Made by a program: the position numbers and the translations under genes
Shown here: one piece after another, positions 8,771-17,466 of the stretch
Layout: every line of letters begins with the position of its first letter
How positions within the stretch are numbered: the first letter of the stretch is position 1
The notes under the pieces: generated by a model
The model's input: only the letters and a program-made list of their open reading frames with translations
The model's database searches: none
Told to the model about the DNA's origin: nothing
Source of the DNA: Embleya sp051903075
GTDB lineage: Bacteria > Actinomycetota > Actinomycetes > Streptomycetales > Streptomycetaceae
Length of the DNA: 64,000 bases
Assembly: GCF_051903075.1 (NCBI RefSeq)
Contig: NZ_CP182422.1
Span: 1,612,001-1,676,000, forward strand
Direction of reading: 5' to 3'

Positions 8771-8853
8771 GTCCGGAGTCGCGCCCGCTCGGCGCGTCCG
8801 CCTGAAACAATGGCGGTTCGTCGTCGATCGCCGCACCCCCGGAGGAACCTGAC

Positions 8854-10191
8854 GTGCCGTCAACTTCCGCCCACTTCCCGTGGGCCCTGCACCGGACCAG
8901 GCTCGCCAACGGTCTGCGTGTGGTGGTCTGCCCCGACAGCACGGTGCCGCTCGCCGCGGTCAACCTCTGGTACGACGTGGGTTCGCGGCACGAGGTCGAG
9001 GGCAAGCACGGCTTCGCCCACCTCTTCGAGCACCTGATGTTCGAGGGTTCGGCGCACGTCGACAAGGGCGGCCACTTCGCCGCCGTCGAGGGCTGCGGCG
9101 GCGACGGAATCAACGCGTCGACCAATCCGGACCGGACCAACTACTACCAGACGGTGCCCTCGGGCCGGCTCGACCTCGCGCTGTGGCTGGAGGCCGACCG
9201 GATGGGTTCGCTCGCGCTGACCCAGGAGACCCTGGACAACCAGCGCGAGGTGGTCAAGAACGAGCGCCGGCAGCGCTATGACAACGTGCCGTACGGAACC
9301 TGGAGCGAGGAGATGACGGCCCTCGCCTACCCCCCGGGCCACCCCTACGCGACGTCCACGATCGGTTCGATGGAGGAGCTGGACAGCGCCGAACTGGCCG
9401 ACTTCACCGCCTTTCACGAGACGTACTACGCGCCGGACAACGCGGTCCTGACCGTGGTCGGCGACGTCGACCCGGACCGGGTGGTCGCGCTCGCCGAGCG
9501 CTACTTCGGCGGGATCGCCCCGCGCGGTTCCTTCCCGCAGCCCTCCCCCGACCCGCTGCCCGCCCGCTTCGGCGCCGGGCGGCATGTGACGGTGTATCGG
9601 GACGTGCCCACGCCGCGCCTGTTCCTGTGCCACCGAGCGCCGCGCTTCGGCACCCCGGACGCGCCCGCCTCGACCGTGCTCGCCGCGGTCGTCGGGCGCG
9701 GCCGGGGCAGCCGGCTGTACCGCGAGCTGGTCACCGCCCGCAATCTGGCCCAGTCCACCGGCGCGTTCCTGTCCGCGTGGGGCTACCTCAACCACGAGTC
9801 GGTCCTGATGGGCTCGTGCGCGCCGAGCGAGGGCACCGAACCCGGCGAGCTCCTCGACGCCTACGTCGCGGTGTGCGACCGGGTGGCGGACGAGGGGGTG
9901 ACCGAGGCCGAACTCGACCGGGTGCGGGCGATGCTCGCCGGCGACTGGCTGCGCGAGTTGTCCACCGCCGGCGGCCGGGCCGACGCGATCGGCCGCTTCA
10001 CCACCCGCTTCGGCGACGCCGAGTCGATCCGCGACCACCTCGACCACCTGCTCGCGGTCACCACCGACGACGTGCACCGCGTCGCCCGCGAGATCCTGCA
10101 CGCGGACAACCGCATCGTGCTGGAGTTCCTGCCCGAGGCCGCCGAGGCGGGCGCCGGGATCGACACGGACGAGCCGGAGGCCGCCGCATGA
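8854..10191 (+). CDS. M16 family zinc peptidase, catalytic subunit
   Basis: This 445-residue peptidase of the pitrilysin/mitochondrial-processing family has the inverted zinc motif HxxEH as H56-L-F-E59-H60 in GFAHLFEHLMF, with the downstream acidic ligand region (NQREVVKNE). The two halves of the M16 fold are recognisable. The GTG start at 8854 sits behind GGAGGAA. Its stop overlaps the next gene (ATGA), which encodes the inactive partner. Such active/inactive M16 pairs are known to form heterodimers. It has no signal peptide, so it should be cytoplasmic. The natural substrate is unknown. Confidence 0.9.
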   Translation: MPSTSAHFPWALHRTRLANGLRVVVCPDSTVPLAAVNLWYDVGSRHEVEGKHGFAHLFEHLMFEGSAHVDKGGHFAAVEGCGGDGINASTNPDRTNYYQTVPSGRLDLALWLEADRMGSLALTQETLDNQREVVKNERRQRYDNVPYGTWSEEMTALAYPPGHPYATSTIGSMEELDSAELADFTAFHETYYAPDNAVLTVVGDVDPDRVVALAERYFGGIAPRGSFPQPSPDPLPARFGAGRHVTVYRDVPTPRLFLCHRAPRFGTPDAPASTVLAAVVGRGRGSRLYRELVTARNLAQSTGAFLSAWGYLNHESVLMGSCAPSEGTEPGELLDAYVAVCDRVADEGVTEAELDRVRAMLAGDWLRELSTAGGRADAIGRFTTRFGDAESIRDHLDHLLAVTTDDVHRVAREILHADNRIVLEFLPEAAEAGAGIDTDEPEAAA

Positions 10192-11555
10192 GCGCACACG
10201 TCGGGACCCGACACACCCTGGTCGCCGAGCGGCCCACCGGCACCGAGCCGCGCCCGTACCGCTTCCCCGAGGTCCGCCGGGTCACCGTGGCCGGCGGCGA
10301 GGTGGTCGGCGCGCACCTGCCCGGACACCGCCTGGCCTGGGCCAAGTCGGTCATGGAGAGCGGCGCGCTGCACGAGCCGGTCGGCCTGGACGGCCTGGCC
10401 CGGATCACCTGCTCCCTGCTCGACGAGGGCAGCCTGGACCGCGACGCCGACGCGTTCGGCGTGGCCGTCGAGGCCCTGGGCGCGCAGTGGCGCATCGCCT
10501 GCGGGTGGGAGACCCAGGAGGTGGGCATCGACCTGCCCGCCGACCGGCTCACCGAGGGCCTGGACCTGGTCGCCGAGGCGATCCGCCGCCCGGCCTTCAC
10601 CGACGCCGACGTCGAGCGTTTCCTCGCCGACCACGTGCGCTCCCTGAAGACCGCCTGGGCGCAGCCCGGCACCCGGGCCCAACTTGCCTTCCGGCAGGCC
10701 CTGTTCGGACCGGGACACCGGCTCGGCGGGGTGCTCGGCGGCACCCCGGACACCGCCGCCGCGCTGACCGCGGACGCGATCCGGGCCTTCCACGCGGACC
10801 GGATGACCGCGCCCGGCACCCTGGCCGTGGTCGGCGACCTGGACACGATCGACCTCGCGGCGCTGGGCACGATCGTCTTCGCGGGCGCGACCGGCACCGG
10901 ACACCCCGCCGAACTCGCCGAGTTCACCGGCGCGCCCTCGACCCGGCAGGCGATCGTGGTGGACCGGCCCGGCGCGGTGCAGTCCGTGTTGCGGATCGGG
11001 CACACCGCGGCGCCGCGCTCGACGCCGGATCTGATCGCCGTCGAGTTGTGCGCGGAGGTGCTGGGCGGCAGCTTTGGCTCCCGGCTCAACCACCTGCTGC
11101 GCGAGGTCAAGGGCTACACCTACGGCGCGCACGCGAGCTTCGGCCACGGGCGCCGCTCGGGTTCGTTCACGATGTCCGCCGCGGTGCACACCGAGGTCAC
11201 CGCCGCGGCGGTGGTGGACACGATCGCGGAGATCCGCCGGATGCACTCCGACGGGGTCACCGCGGACGAACTCGCCGCGACGCGGGCCCATGCGCTCGGT
11301 AGCATGCCGATCAATCTGCAGACGCCGGGCGGCATCGGAGGCAGGTTGATCGAGGCGATCGTGCACGGGCTGCCGGACGATCATGTGACGCGTGAGTACG
11401 CCGAGATCGGGTCCACGGATCTGGCCGCGGTCTCTCGGGCGGCTGCGACGCATCTGCGGCCCGATGAGCTTGCCGTCGTGGTCGAGGGCGACGCCTCTGT
11501 GGTGGTTCCGGACTTGGAAAGGGCCGGCTTCGAGGTGGTGCGGTCCGAGGTGTGA
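10188..11555 (+). CDS. M16 family peptidase-like protein, non-catalytic partner
   Basis: This 455-residue protein has the M16 two-domain fold, but the stretch where HxxEH would lie (SGALHEPVGLDGLARI) lacks the His/Glu pattern, so it cannot bind zinc in the usual way. The R/Y substrate-binding motif typical of the partner subunit is visible as SFGSRLNHLLREVKGYTYGAHA. It overlaps the catalytic gene by 4 nt, so a 1:1 complex is expected. Codon use changes toward NNT/NNG codons over the last 250 bp, continuing into the G/T-rich gap behind the gene. Confidence 0.88.
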   Translation: MSAHVGTRHTLVAERPTGTEPRPYRFPEVRRVTVAGGEVVGAHLPGHRLAWAKSVMESGALHEPVGLDGLARITCSLLDEGSLDRDADAFGVAVEALGAQWRIACGWETQEVGIDLPADRLTEGLDLVAEAIRRPAFTDADVERFLADHVRSLKTAWAQPGTRAQLAFRQALFGPGHRLGGVLGGTPDTAAALTADAIRAFHADRMTAPGTLAVVGDLDTIDLAALGTIVFAGATGTGHPAELAEFTGAPSTRQAIVVDRPGAVQSVLRIGHTAAPRSTPDLIAVELCAEVLGGSFGSRLNHLLREVKGYTYGAHASFGHGRRSGSFTMSAAVHTEVTAAAVVDTIAEIRRMHSDGVTADELAATRAHALGSMPINLQTPGGIGGRLIEAIVHGLPDDHVTREYAEIGSTDLAAVSRAAATHLRPDELAVVVEGDASVVVPDLERAGFEVVRSEV

Positions 11556-11687
11556 CGCTGCGGGTGCGTCTTGGTCGGGTGGTGTACCCGCCCGCTTCAC
11601 CCGTTGCTTTGAGGTTCCACGCCGGGGTATGGAAGCTTCGGCGTGGCCGATCGGGGCCCCTGGGCCAATCGGCGGGCGAGAGAGTGG

Positions 11688-12350
11688 TCAGGTGGGGGCG
11701 TCTGCCAGGTAGACCTGGCGGTAGCCGCTCCATACCGCCGGGCCCAGGTCCTGTGGTACGTGTGGGGGGAGTGGCCACATCGGGCCGCTCACCTCGCACA
11801 GCAGTACGTGCAGGCCGTTGCCCGCGTCGAACCAGCGCAGGCCCACCGCGCCCGGTGAGCGCAGGAGTTCGGCCACCGCCTCCTCGTGCAACCAGCGGCC
11901 CATCGCCGTGCCGGAGCCGTGCGCGGTCAGGTGCAGCACCTTGTCGCCGGCCGGGAACAGCCGGCTCACCGACACGTTGGGCCAGCGCCGCACCTCGCGG
12001 CAGTCCAGCCGGGACGAGGTGATCGCGCCGATCAGTTCGGGCGGCAGCGGGGTGTGCACGTCGTCGCCCGCGGCGGCGAGCACACCCACGTGCTTGAGGT
12101 CGTACACGGTCAGGTACCGCGCGGCCGGCGGCCCGGCCTCGGCCTCACCGTTGGTGAACGCGCCGCACAGCACGAAGCGGCGGGCGCGCCGAAATCCGGG
12201 CACCTTGAGCAGGTCGTCGTGGTGTCGATCGCACCAGGGGGAGAATGTTCCGTCCAGGGCCTCGGGCAGATCCGATCGCAGGTGCAGCAGCCCCGCGCCT
12301 GTGGGGAATCCGTCCAGGTCGAGTCGCGGTATCGCGGCTTGGTCGGACAT
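11688..12350 (-). CDS. Hypothetical protein, dimeric alpha/beta-barrel type (DUF4286-like)
   Basis: This 220-residue soluble protein is not assigned to a named family with certainty. The N-terminal half has the pattern of an EthD/DUF4286-like ferredoxin fold: LLHLRSDLPEALDGTFSPWCDRHHDD, then VPGFRRARRF, then RYLTVYDLKH. The C-terminal half repeats a weaker version (RWLHEEAVAELLRSPGAVGLRWF), so it may be a two-domain duplicate. The ATG at 12350 follows GGGGGAGG on the minus strand; nine further in-frame residues upstream were not used. No operon partner is evident. Function unknown. Confidence 0.7.
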   Translation of the reverse strand: MSDQAAIPRLDLDGFPTGAGLLHLRSDLPEALDGTFSPWCDRHHDDLLKVPGFRRARRFVLCGAFTNGEAEAGPPAARYLTVYDLKHVGVLAAAGDDVHTPLPPELIGAITSSRLDCREVRRWPNVSVSRLFPAGDKVLHLTAHGSGTAMGRWLHEEAVAELLRSPGAVGLRWFDAGNGLHVLLCEVSGPMWPLPPHVPQDLGPAVWSGYRQVYLADAPT

Positions 12351-12427
12351 CGTGTGCGCCTCCCCCGACTCCCTCACGCCCGGCTGTCCCTGGCGCAGGC
12401 GGGAACTGACGGAGGGTCATGGTTTTG

Positions 12428-12853
12428 TTACCCACCGGTCGCCGAAAGCATGTCCTCCTTGCCGAACATCCGCGCGGTCTCGCGCGCGCTCGGCGTGCCC
12501 GCGTCGGGGTCGGCGCCGGCCGCCAACAACGCCGCCGCCACCTCCGGCTCGTTCTTGAACACCGCGCCCGCGAGCGGCGTCTGGCCGCGGTCGTTGGCCC
12601 GGTCCGGATCCGCGCCGCGCTCCAGCAACGCGCGTACCGCGTCGGCGTGTCCGTGGTACGCGGCGAGCATCACCAGCGTGTCGCCCCGGTCGTTGGCCAG
12701 GTTCGCCGGCAGCCCGCCGTCCAGGTAGGTGCCCAGCGTCTCGGCGTCGCCGACCCGCGCCGCCTCGAACATGCGCCCGGCCAACTCCTCGATGGCGCGT
12801 TCGTCCGCGGCGGACGGCGACTCCGGACGCGACTCGGGCTGTTGCTCGCTCAT
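12428..12853 (-). CDS. Ankyrin-repeat protein
   Basis: This 141-residue protein carries about three ankyrin repeats: ARVGDAETLGTYLDGGLPANLANDRG, DTLVMLAAYHGHADAVRALLERGADPDRAND and RGQTPLAGAVFKNEPEVAAALLAAGADPDAG, each with the helix-turn-helix and G-A-D-P hairpin signatures. The N terminus is an acidic, unstructured 30 residues. It starts at ATG 12853 behind GGAGG. It should be a cytoplasmic protein-binding module; the partner is unknown. Similar small ankyrin proteins are common as singletons in actinomycetes. Confidence 0.88.
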   Translation of the reverse strand: MSEQQPESRPESPSAADERAIEELAGRMFEAARVGDAETLGTYLDGGLPANLANDRGDTLVMLAAYHGHADAVRALLERGADPDRANDRGQTPLAGAVFKNEPEVAAALLAAGADPDAGTPSARETARMFGKEDMLSATGG

Positions 12854-13021
12854 GACGACCTCCGTGCACGTGACGGCCCGCACGGCGCGGGCCGGGCCGC
12901 CGTGCGACCCGATCCGAACCTATCGGGTGGCACACCGTGCGAGCCGTCCCACCCGCGCGGACACGCATGTGAGAATCGGTCCACGCCCGGCCCCGGGCCC
13001 CGGATCCGAAGGAGACGGCTC

Positions 13022-13867
13022 TTGCGCCGGCAACGCCATCAGCACCATCCGGACCTCGACGCCTACTTCGCCCGGATCGGCTGGTCCGGTGAGCGGGCGC
13101 CCACGTGGGCGACGCTGCGTTCGCTGCACCTGGCGCACGTCGTCGGCATCCCGTTCGAGAACGTCGAGGTCGTCATGGGCGGGGTGCCCTCGCTGGAGCC
13201 GGCCGACCTGGAGGACAAGCTGGTCCGGCAGGGCCGCGGCGGCTACTGCTTCGAGCACAACCTGCTGTTCGCGGGCGTGTTGGAGGCGCTGGGCTTCGGG
13301 GTGACCCGGCTGGCCGCGCGGGTGCGGATGGGCTCCGACGCGATCCGGCCGCTGACCCACATACTGCTCGCGGTCGAGGTGCCCGGCGAGGCGCACCCCT
13401 ACATCGCCGACGTCGGCTTCGGCAGCGGCGGCCTGTTGGAGCCGTTGCCGCTGCTGCCGGGGGTGTCCAGCCCGCAGGGCGCGTGGCGCTACCGGCTGGT
13501 GCGCGAGGACGATCTGTGGCTGCTGCAGACCGTGTACGGCGACGACGGGTGGTTCACGGTCTACGAGTTCACGCTCCAGCGCCGGGAGTTGGTCGACTAC
13601 GAGGTGGCGAACTGGTACGTCGCCACCCATCCCGGCTCCCCGTTCCGGAACACCCTGCGGGTGCAGCGCAGCGGCCCGCACGAGCGCGCCTACGTGGTGG
13701 ACCGGCTGCTGACCGTGGTGCGCAGCGACGGCTCCACCGAGGAGCGCCGGCTCGCGGACGATCACGAGGTGCTGCGGCTGCTGGTCCGCGACTTCGGTCT
13801 GCTGCTGCCCTGGGACACGGCCTTCCCCGAACCGCCCGAGCGCCCGGAACGACCCGAGGAGAATTGA
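13022..13867 (+). CDS. nat: Arylamine N-acetyltransferase
   Basis: NAT transfers acetyl groups from acetyl-CoA to arylamines or hydrazines. The 281 residues match the family length. The catalytic triad is visible: Cys76 in RGGYCFEHN, His113 in LTHILL and Asp130 in IADVGFG. The IPFENV motif near the N terminus is also conserved. The start is a TTG at 13022 behind AAGGAG at 13009-13014, and no ATG or GTG fits better. The next gene, an O-methyltransferase, begins 3 nt after the stop, so the two form an operon, perhaps for modifying small aromatic compounds. Confidence 0.92.
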   Translation: MRRQRHQHHPDLDAYFARIGWSGERAPTWATLRSLHLAHVVGIPFENVEVVMGGVPSLEPADLEDKLVRQGRGGYCFEHNLLFAGVLEALGFGVTRLAARVRMGSDAIRPLTHILLAVEVPGEAHPYIADVGFGSGGLLEPLPLLPGVSSPQGAWRYRLVREDDLWLLQTVYGDDGWFTVYEFTLQRRELVDYEVANWYVATHPGSPFRNTLRVQRSGPHERAYVVDRLLTVVRSDGSTEERRLADDHEVLRLLVRDFGLLLPWDTAFPEPPERPERPEEN

Positions 13868-13870
13868 CCG

Positions 13871-14542
13871 ATGTCCTTCGACAAGCAGGTGCGCGTCACC
13901 CCGGAGCTGTACGACTACGTCCTGGACCACTCCCTTGCGCCCGACCCGGCGCAGCGCGCGGTGATCGAACGCACCAGGGGCATGGGCGGGTTGGCCCAGC
14001 TCCAGGTGCCCGCCGAGCAGGGCGCCCTGTTGACGCTGCTCTCCGGTGTGGTCCGGCCGCGGGTCGCGGTCGAGGTCGGCACCTTCACCGGATACTCGGC
14101 GCTGTGCATCGCCAAGGGGCTGGCCGCGGACGGCCGGCTGCTGTGTTGCGACGTGTCCGAGGAGTGGACCGAGATCGCCCGCGAGACGTGGCGGGAGGCG
14201 GGCGTGGCCGATCGCATCGACCTGCGGATCGCGCCGGCCCTGGAGACGCTGGACGCGCTGCCCTCGCATCCGCACATCGATCTGGCGTTCATCGACGCGA
14301 ACAAGGACGGCTACATCTCCTATTGGGAGGCGCTGGTCCCGAGGATGCGGCCGAACGGTCTGCTGATCGCGGACAACGTGCTCTACGACGGGCAGGTGCT
14401 CGAGCCGAACGGCGACCCGACGCCGGCGGCGGTGCACGCGTTCAACGAGCACGTGAAGGCCGACCGTCGGGTGGAGCCGGTGATGTTGCCGGTCGCGGAC
14501 GGGATCACGCTGGCCCGGGTGAAGGCGCTCGACGAGGACTGA
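13871..14542 (+). CDS. SAM-dependent O-methyltransferase (class I, caffeoyl-CoA OMT-like)
   Basis: This 223-residue enzyme of the cation-dependent methyltransferase_3 family has the SAM-binding loop VEVGTFTGYSALCIA (about residues 59-73), the acidic post-II residue, the metal-site stretch LAFIDANKDGYISYWE, and LIADNVLYDGQV. These correspond to the Asp and Asn ligands of COMT/CCoAOMT-type enzymes, so it should methylate a catechol-like hydroxyl using a divalent metal. It lies 3 nt after nat and is terminated by a hairpin. Confidence 0.92.
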   Translation: MSFDKQVRVTPELYDYVLDHSLAPDPAQRAVIERTRGMGGLAQLQVPAEQGALLTLLSGVVRPRVAVEVGTFTGYSALCIAKGLAADGRLLCCDVSEEWTEIARETWREAGVADRIDLRIAPALETLDALPSHPHIDLAFIDANKDGYISYWEALVPRMRPNGLLIADNVLYDGQVLEPNGDPTPAAVHAFNEHVKADRRVEPVMLPVADGITLARVKALDED

Positions 14543-14587
14543 CCCGCCGCGGGCGCACACCGGGCACCGGACCGGCGAGCCGACGCC

Positions 14588-14627
14588 GCGGTGCCGGACG
14601 GATCGACACCGACCCGTCCGGCACCGC
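14588..14627. terminator. 14-bp hairpin after the nat/methyltransferase operon
   Basis: The arms GCGGTGCCGGACGG and CCGTCCGGCACCGC are perfect complements around a 12-nt loop, between two convergent genes. Confidence 0.8.
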
Positions 14628-14646
14628 GCACCCGGCCCGCTCCGGC

Positions 14647-17466
14647 TCAGCCGGGGTCGCCGTCGAGCACCTTGCGCAGCCGCCGTGCCTCCACCACTGC
14701 CCGGGACGAGCCCTTGCGCTCGGCGAGTTCGGCCAGGCCGGGGATGGGCACCCCCCGCGCGCCCGAGCCGGCCGCGGTCTCCGCGGCGAGCGCGAGTACG
14801 TCGCCGAGCCCGGTGGCCCTGGTCCCGGCCAGCAGGTCCGGCAGGAAGCCGCTCAGCGTGCCCCAGACGGTGCCCGTCGCACCCGCTCGGGCCGCGTCGC
14901 GCAGCGAGGCCACCACGCGGGTGGTCTTGAGCCCGCGTGTGCGCACCGCCTCGCCCAGGTCGCGGCCCAGCGCCTCGGTGTCCCACGCGTCGTCCCGGGC
15001 GCTCAGCGTCACGAACGCGTCCACCGCGCCGGTGCGGTCCTCGGCGGCCTGCGCGCCCAGCGCGTAGGCCAGGGCCAACGACATGCCCGGGCCCAGCGGA
15101 CCGAACGACTCGGCCAGCGCCGGCAGCACCTCCGCGCCCCGGCGCGGGGCGTCGATGCCGCGTTGGGTACAGATCGCCAGGTGCGCCGCGATCACGTCCC
15201 GGTCCCGGGGCAGCAGCAGCGGCCAGCAGTGCAGGTCCGGCCCGGAGTCCTCGGACCAGCCCGGCATGCGGGCGATGGCACCCGGATCGGCCAGTCCGTA
15301 CAGCACCCGCGCGGTCTCCGGCACGGTGTCCGCGTCGCCGGGGGCGACCGGGGCCAGCGGTCCGTCGCTGTGCACCCAGCCGCCCTGCCGTACCGCGTAT
15401 TGGCGGTGGATCCGGGCGAACCGACCGCGGCCGACGATCCCGGGGGTGGGCCCGCCGGCCGCCATCACCCGGGCCACCCGCCGGCCCGCGGGCGAGGTGA
15501 GCCGCCCGGCGCGGGCGATCGGCGCGGGGTCGAGGTGCAACGGCAGCCGCAGCAGCGCCTGGTCGACGTCGCGCCGCCAGGGGCTGTGCCCGGACGCCTC
15601 CCACGTCTCCAGGCCGGCCACCAGGGCCTCGGGGTCCACGAAGCCGGCCGCGTCGGCGATCTCGGCCAGGTAGGGGCCGGAGTGCGGCACCCGCAGCCGG
15701 GCGCCCATCTCGTACAGCCGGGCGAGCAGGAAACGTTGCGGCGGGGCGATCCGCTCGATGTCGCGTTTCTCGCCGGGGATCAGGTCGTGATCGGCCGCGT
15801 CGCCCTTGCCGAACAGGCTGCGGAACCAGCCCTGTCGGCCGCCGTGGCCGGTGGCGGCGGCCACCATGGCGCCGACCGCGCCCCGGACCTGATGGGCGAA
15901 CCACTGCTGATGGACGATGTGCCCGTGCTGCTCGGTGAGTGGGAGCAGCGCGGTGTGCAGCGCCTCGCGGTCCCGGGCGTGTTCGCGCAGCAGAGCGGCC
16001 ACGATCCGCTCCACCGCGAGCGGGTCGGTGGCCTGGCCGCGCGGATCGACCCACGGGTTGGGGGTGCTCCCGAAGAACACCGCGAGTTCCTCGACCAGTT
16101 CGGCCATGGACGAGATAGGCGGCGGCAGCTCGCGCGGTGGCGGCGGGCCGAGCGGGACCACGAACTCGGGCTCGGGTGCCCCGCTTTCCCCGATCAGCGC
16201 GGCCGCCTCGGGGCGGATCGCGTCGCCGAGCATCGGCAGCGCGTCGCGCACCTCGGTGAGCACGAGGTCGACCTGGTCGGGCGGCAGCGAGCGGACGTGC
16301 TTGACAATCAGCGCGACGGCGCGTTCCTGGAGGTCGCCGGCGGGTGAGCCGAACGCGGTGCAGGCGGTGGCGAGCAGGGTGCCCGCGTACGCCGGGTGCC
16401 GCTTGATCGCCGCCCCCAGCCAGGTGAGTTGGGCGCGTACCAGGGTCTTCTCGGCGCGGAAGAGCACACTGCGACTCGCCTCGGCGATGCGCTCGGGATC
16501 GAGCAGGTCCGCGCCGTCCACCCGGCGCAGCGCGGCCTGGGCGAGTGCGGCCACCGTCGAGGGCGCGTCGGGCAGCAGCCGGAGGTAGCCCTCGACGCGG
16601 GCGGCGAGTTCGTCGTCGGTGGGCGCCAGCGCCTCGTGCAGGCGGACGAACCCGCGCAGTGCGCCGGGGCGTTCGCCGCGCAGCAGCCGGGACAGGCAGC
16701 CGTCCAGGAGCACGTCGCGCCGGATCGTCTTCGCGTCGGCGAGCGCGGCCAGCGCGGTGTCCCAGCCGGGCCGCACGGCGTTCGGTCCGGTGGTGGGGGT
16801 GTCCAGGTTCTGCCCGACCCCGGCGACCTCGAACAGCGCGGGCAGCAGGTCGGGGAAGTAGCGGTCGGCGGCGAGGTGTTCCGCGAGCGGGCGGCCGGAG
16901 CCGCGCCATCGGCCGGCCACCTCGGTCATCCACCGCAGCACGAAGCCGGGCGTAGTCGGCGTGGGCAACCCGGCGCCGCGCACCAGGGCGTCCACCACGT
17001 GCCACTGGTTGCCCCACAGATCCAGCGGCAGCCGGGCGGCCATGCGGGTGGCGACGTCGGGTATCCAGGCCGGGTTGCGCTCGGCGAGGATCGTATATAT
17101 CGCCTCCTCGCCGAACGCCCCGGGCCAACCCATGTCCTCGCGCAGCAGCCACTGGGCGATGCCGGCGGGGCCGCCCAGGAGCGCGACGCCGACGTGGCGC
17201 AGCGGGCGCAGGCCGATCCCGCCGGTGCGGCGGCTACGGACCGCCTCCTTGTAGGCGGGCGACAGCGCGCGGCGCTCGGCCTCGGTGCGGCCCGCGAACA
17301 GCGCCACGATCGGCGCGGGGTCGTCCTGGTGGCGCCCCGGGTCGTCCACGACCGCGAGCACCCGCTCCCACGTCAGGGGCTCGCGCACGCACTCGCCGCC
17401 CGCCGGGCCTGCGCCGGTGGGCGGAGCATCGCTCGCTGGGGTGCCGGTCGATGTGGTGCCGGTCAT
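14647..17466 (-). CDS. Large helical-repeat protein (DUF6493-like)
   Basis: This 939-residue soluble protein is almost entirely alpha-helical, with many leucine/alanine-rich helices in a HEAT-like arrangement. It has no nucleotide-binding or catalytic motif I can recognise. The N terminus (LTWERVLAVVDDPGRHQDDPAPIVALF) and its pairing with a SWIM-finger gene recall the DUF6493 family; that assignment is from memory. The ATG at 17466 overlaps the stop of the SWIM gene (ATGA), so the two products are made together and probably act together. No DNA- or RNA-binding motif is visible here; that part is in the partner. Confidence 0.75.
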   Translation of the reverse strand: MTGTTSTGTPASDAPPTGAGPAGGECVREPLTWERVLAVVDDPGRHQDDPAPIVALFAGRTEAERRALSPAYKEAVRSRRTGGIGLRPLRHVGVALLGGPAGIAQWLLREDMGWPGAFGEEAIYTILAERNPAWIPDVATRMAARLPLDLWGNQWHVVDALVRGAGLPTPTTPGFVLRWMTEVAGRWRGSGRPLAEHLAADRYFPDLLPALFEVAGVGQNLDTPTTGPNAVRPGWDTALAALADAKTIRRDVLLDGCLSRLLRGERPGALRGFVRLHEALAPTDDELAARVEGYLRLLPDAPSTVAALAQAALRRVDGADLLDPERIAEASRSVLFRAEKTLVRAQLTWLGAAIKRHPAYAGTLLATACTAFGSPAGDLQERAVALIVKHVRSLPPDQVDLVLTEVRDALPMLGDAIRPEAAALIGESGAPEPEFVVPLGPPPPRELPPPISSMAELVEELAVFFGSTPNPWVDPRGQATDPLAVERIVAALLREHARDREALHTALLPLTEQHGHIVHQQWFAHQVRGAVGAMVAAATGHGGRQGWFRSLFGKGDAADHDLIPGEKRDIERIAPPQRFLLARLYEMGARLRVPHSGPYLAEIADAAGFVDPEALVAGLETWEASGHSPWRRDVDQALLRLPLHLDPAPIARAGRLTSPAGRRVARVMAAGGPTPGIVGRGRFARIHRQYAVRQGGWVHSDGPLAPVAPGDADTVPETARVLYGLADPGAIARMPGWSEDSGPDLHCWPLLLPRDRDVIAAHLAICTQRGIDAPRRGAEVLPALAESFGPLGPGMSLALAYALGAQAAEDRTGAVDAFVTLSARDDAWDTEALGRDLGEAVRTRGLKTTRVVASLRDAARAGATGTVWGTLSGFLPDLLAGTRATGLGDVLALAAETAAGSGARGVPIPGLAELAERKGSSRAVVEARRLRKVLDGDPG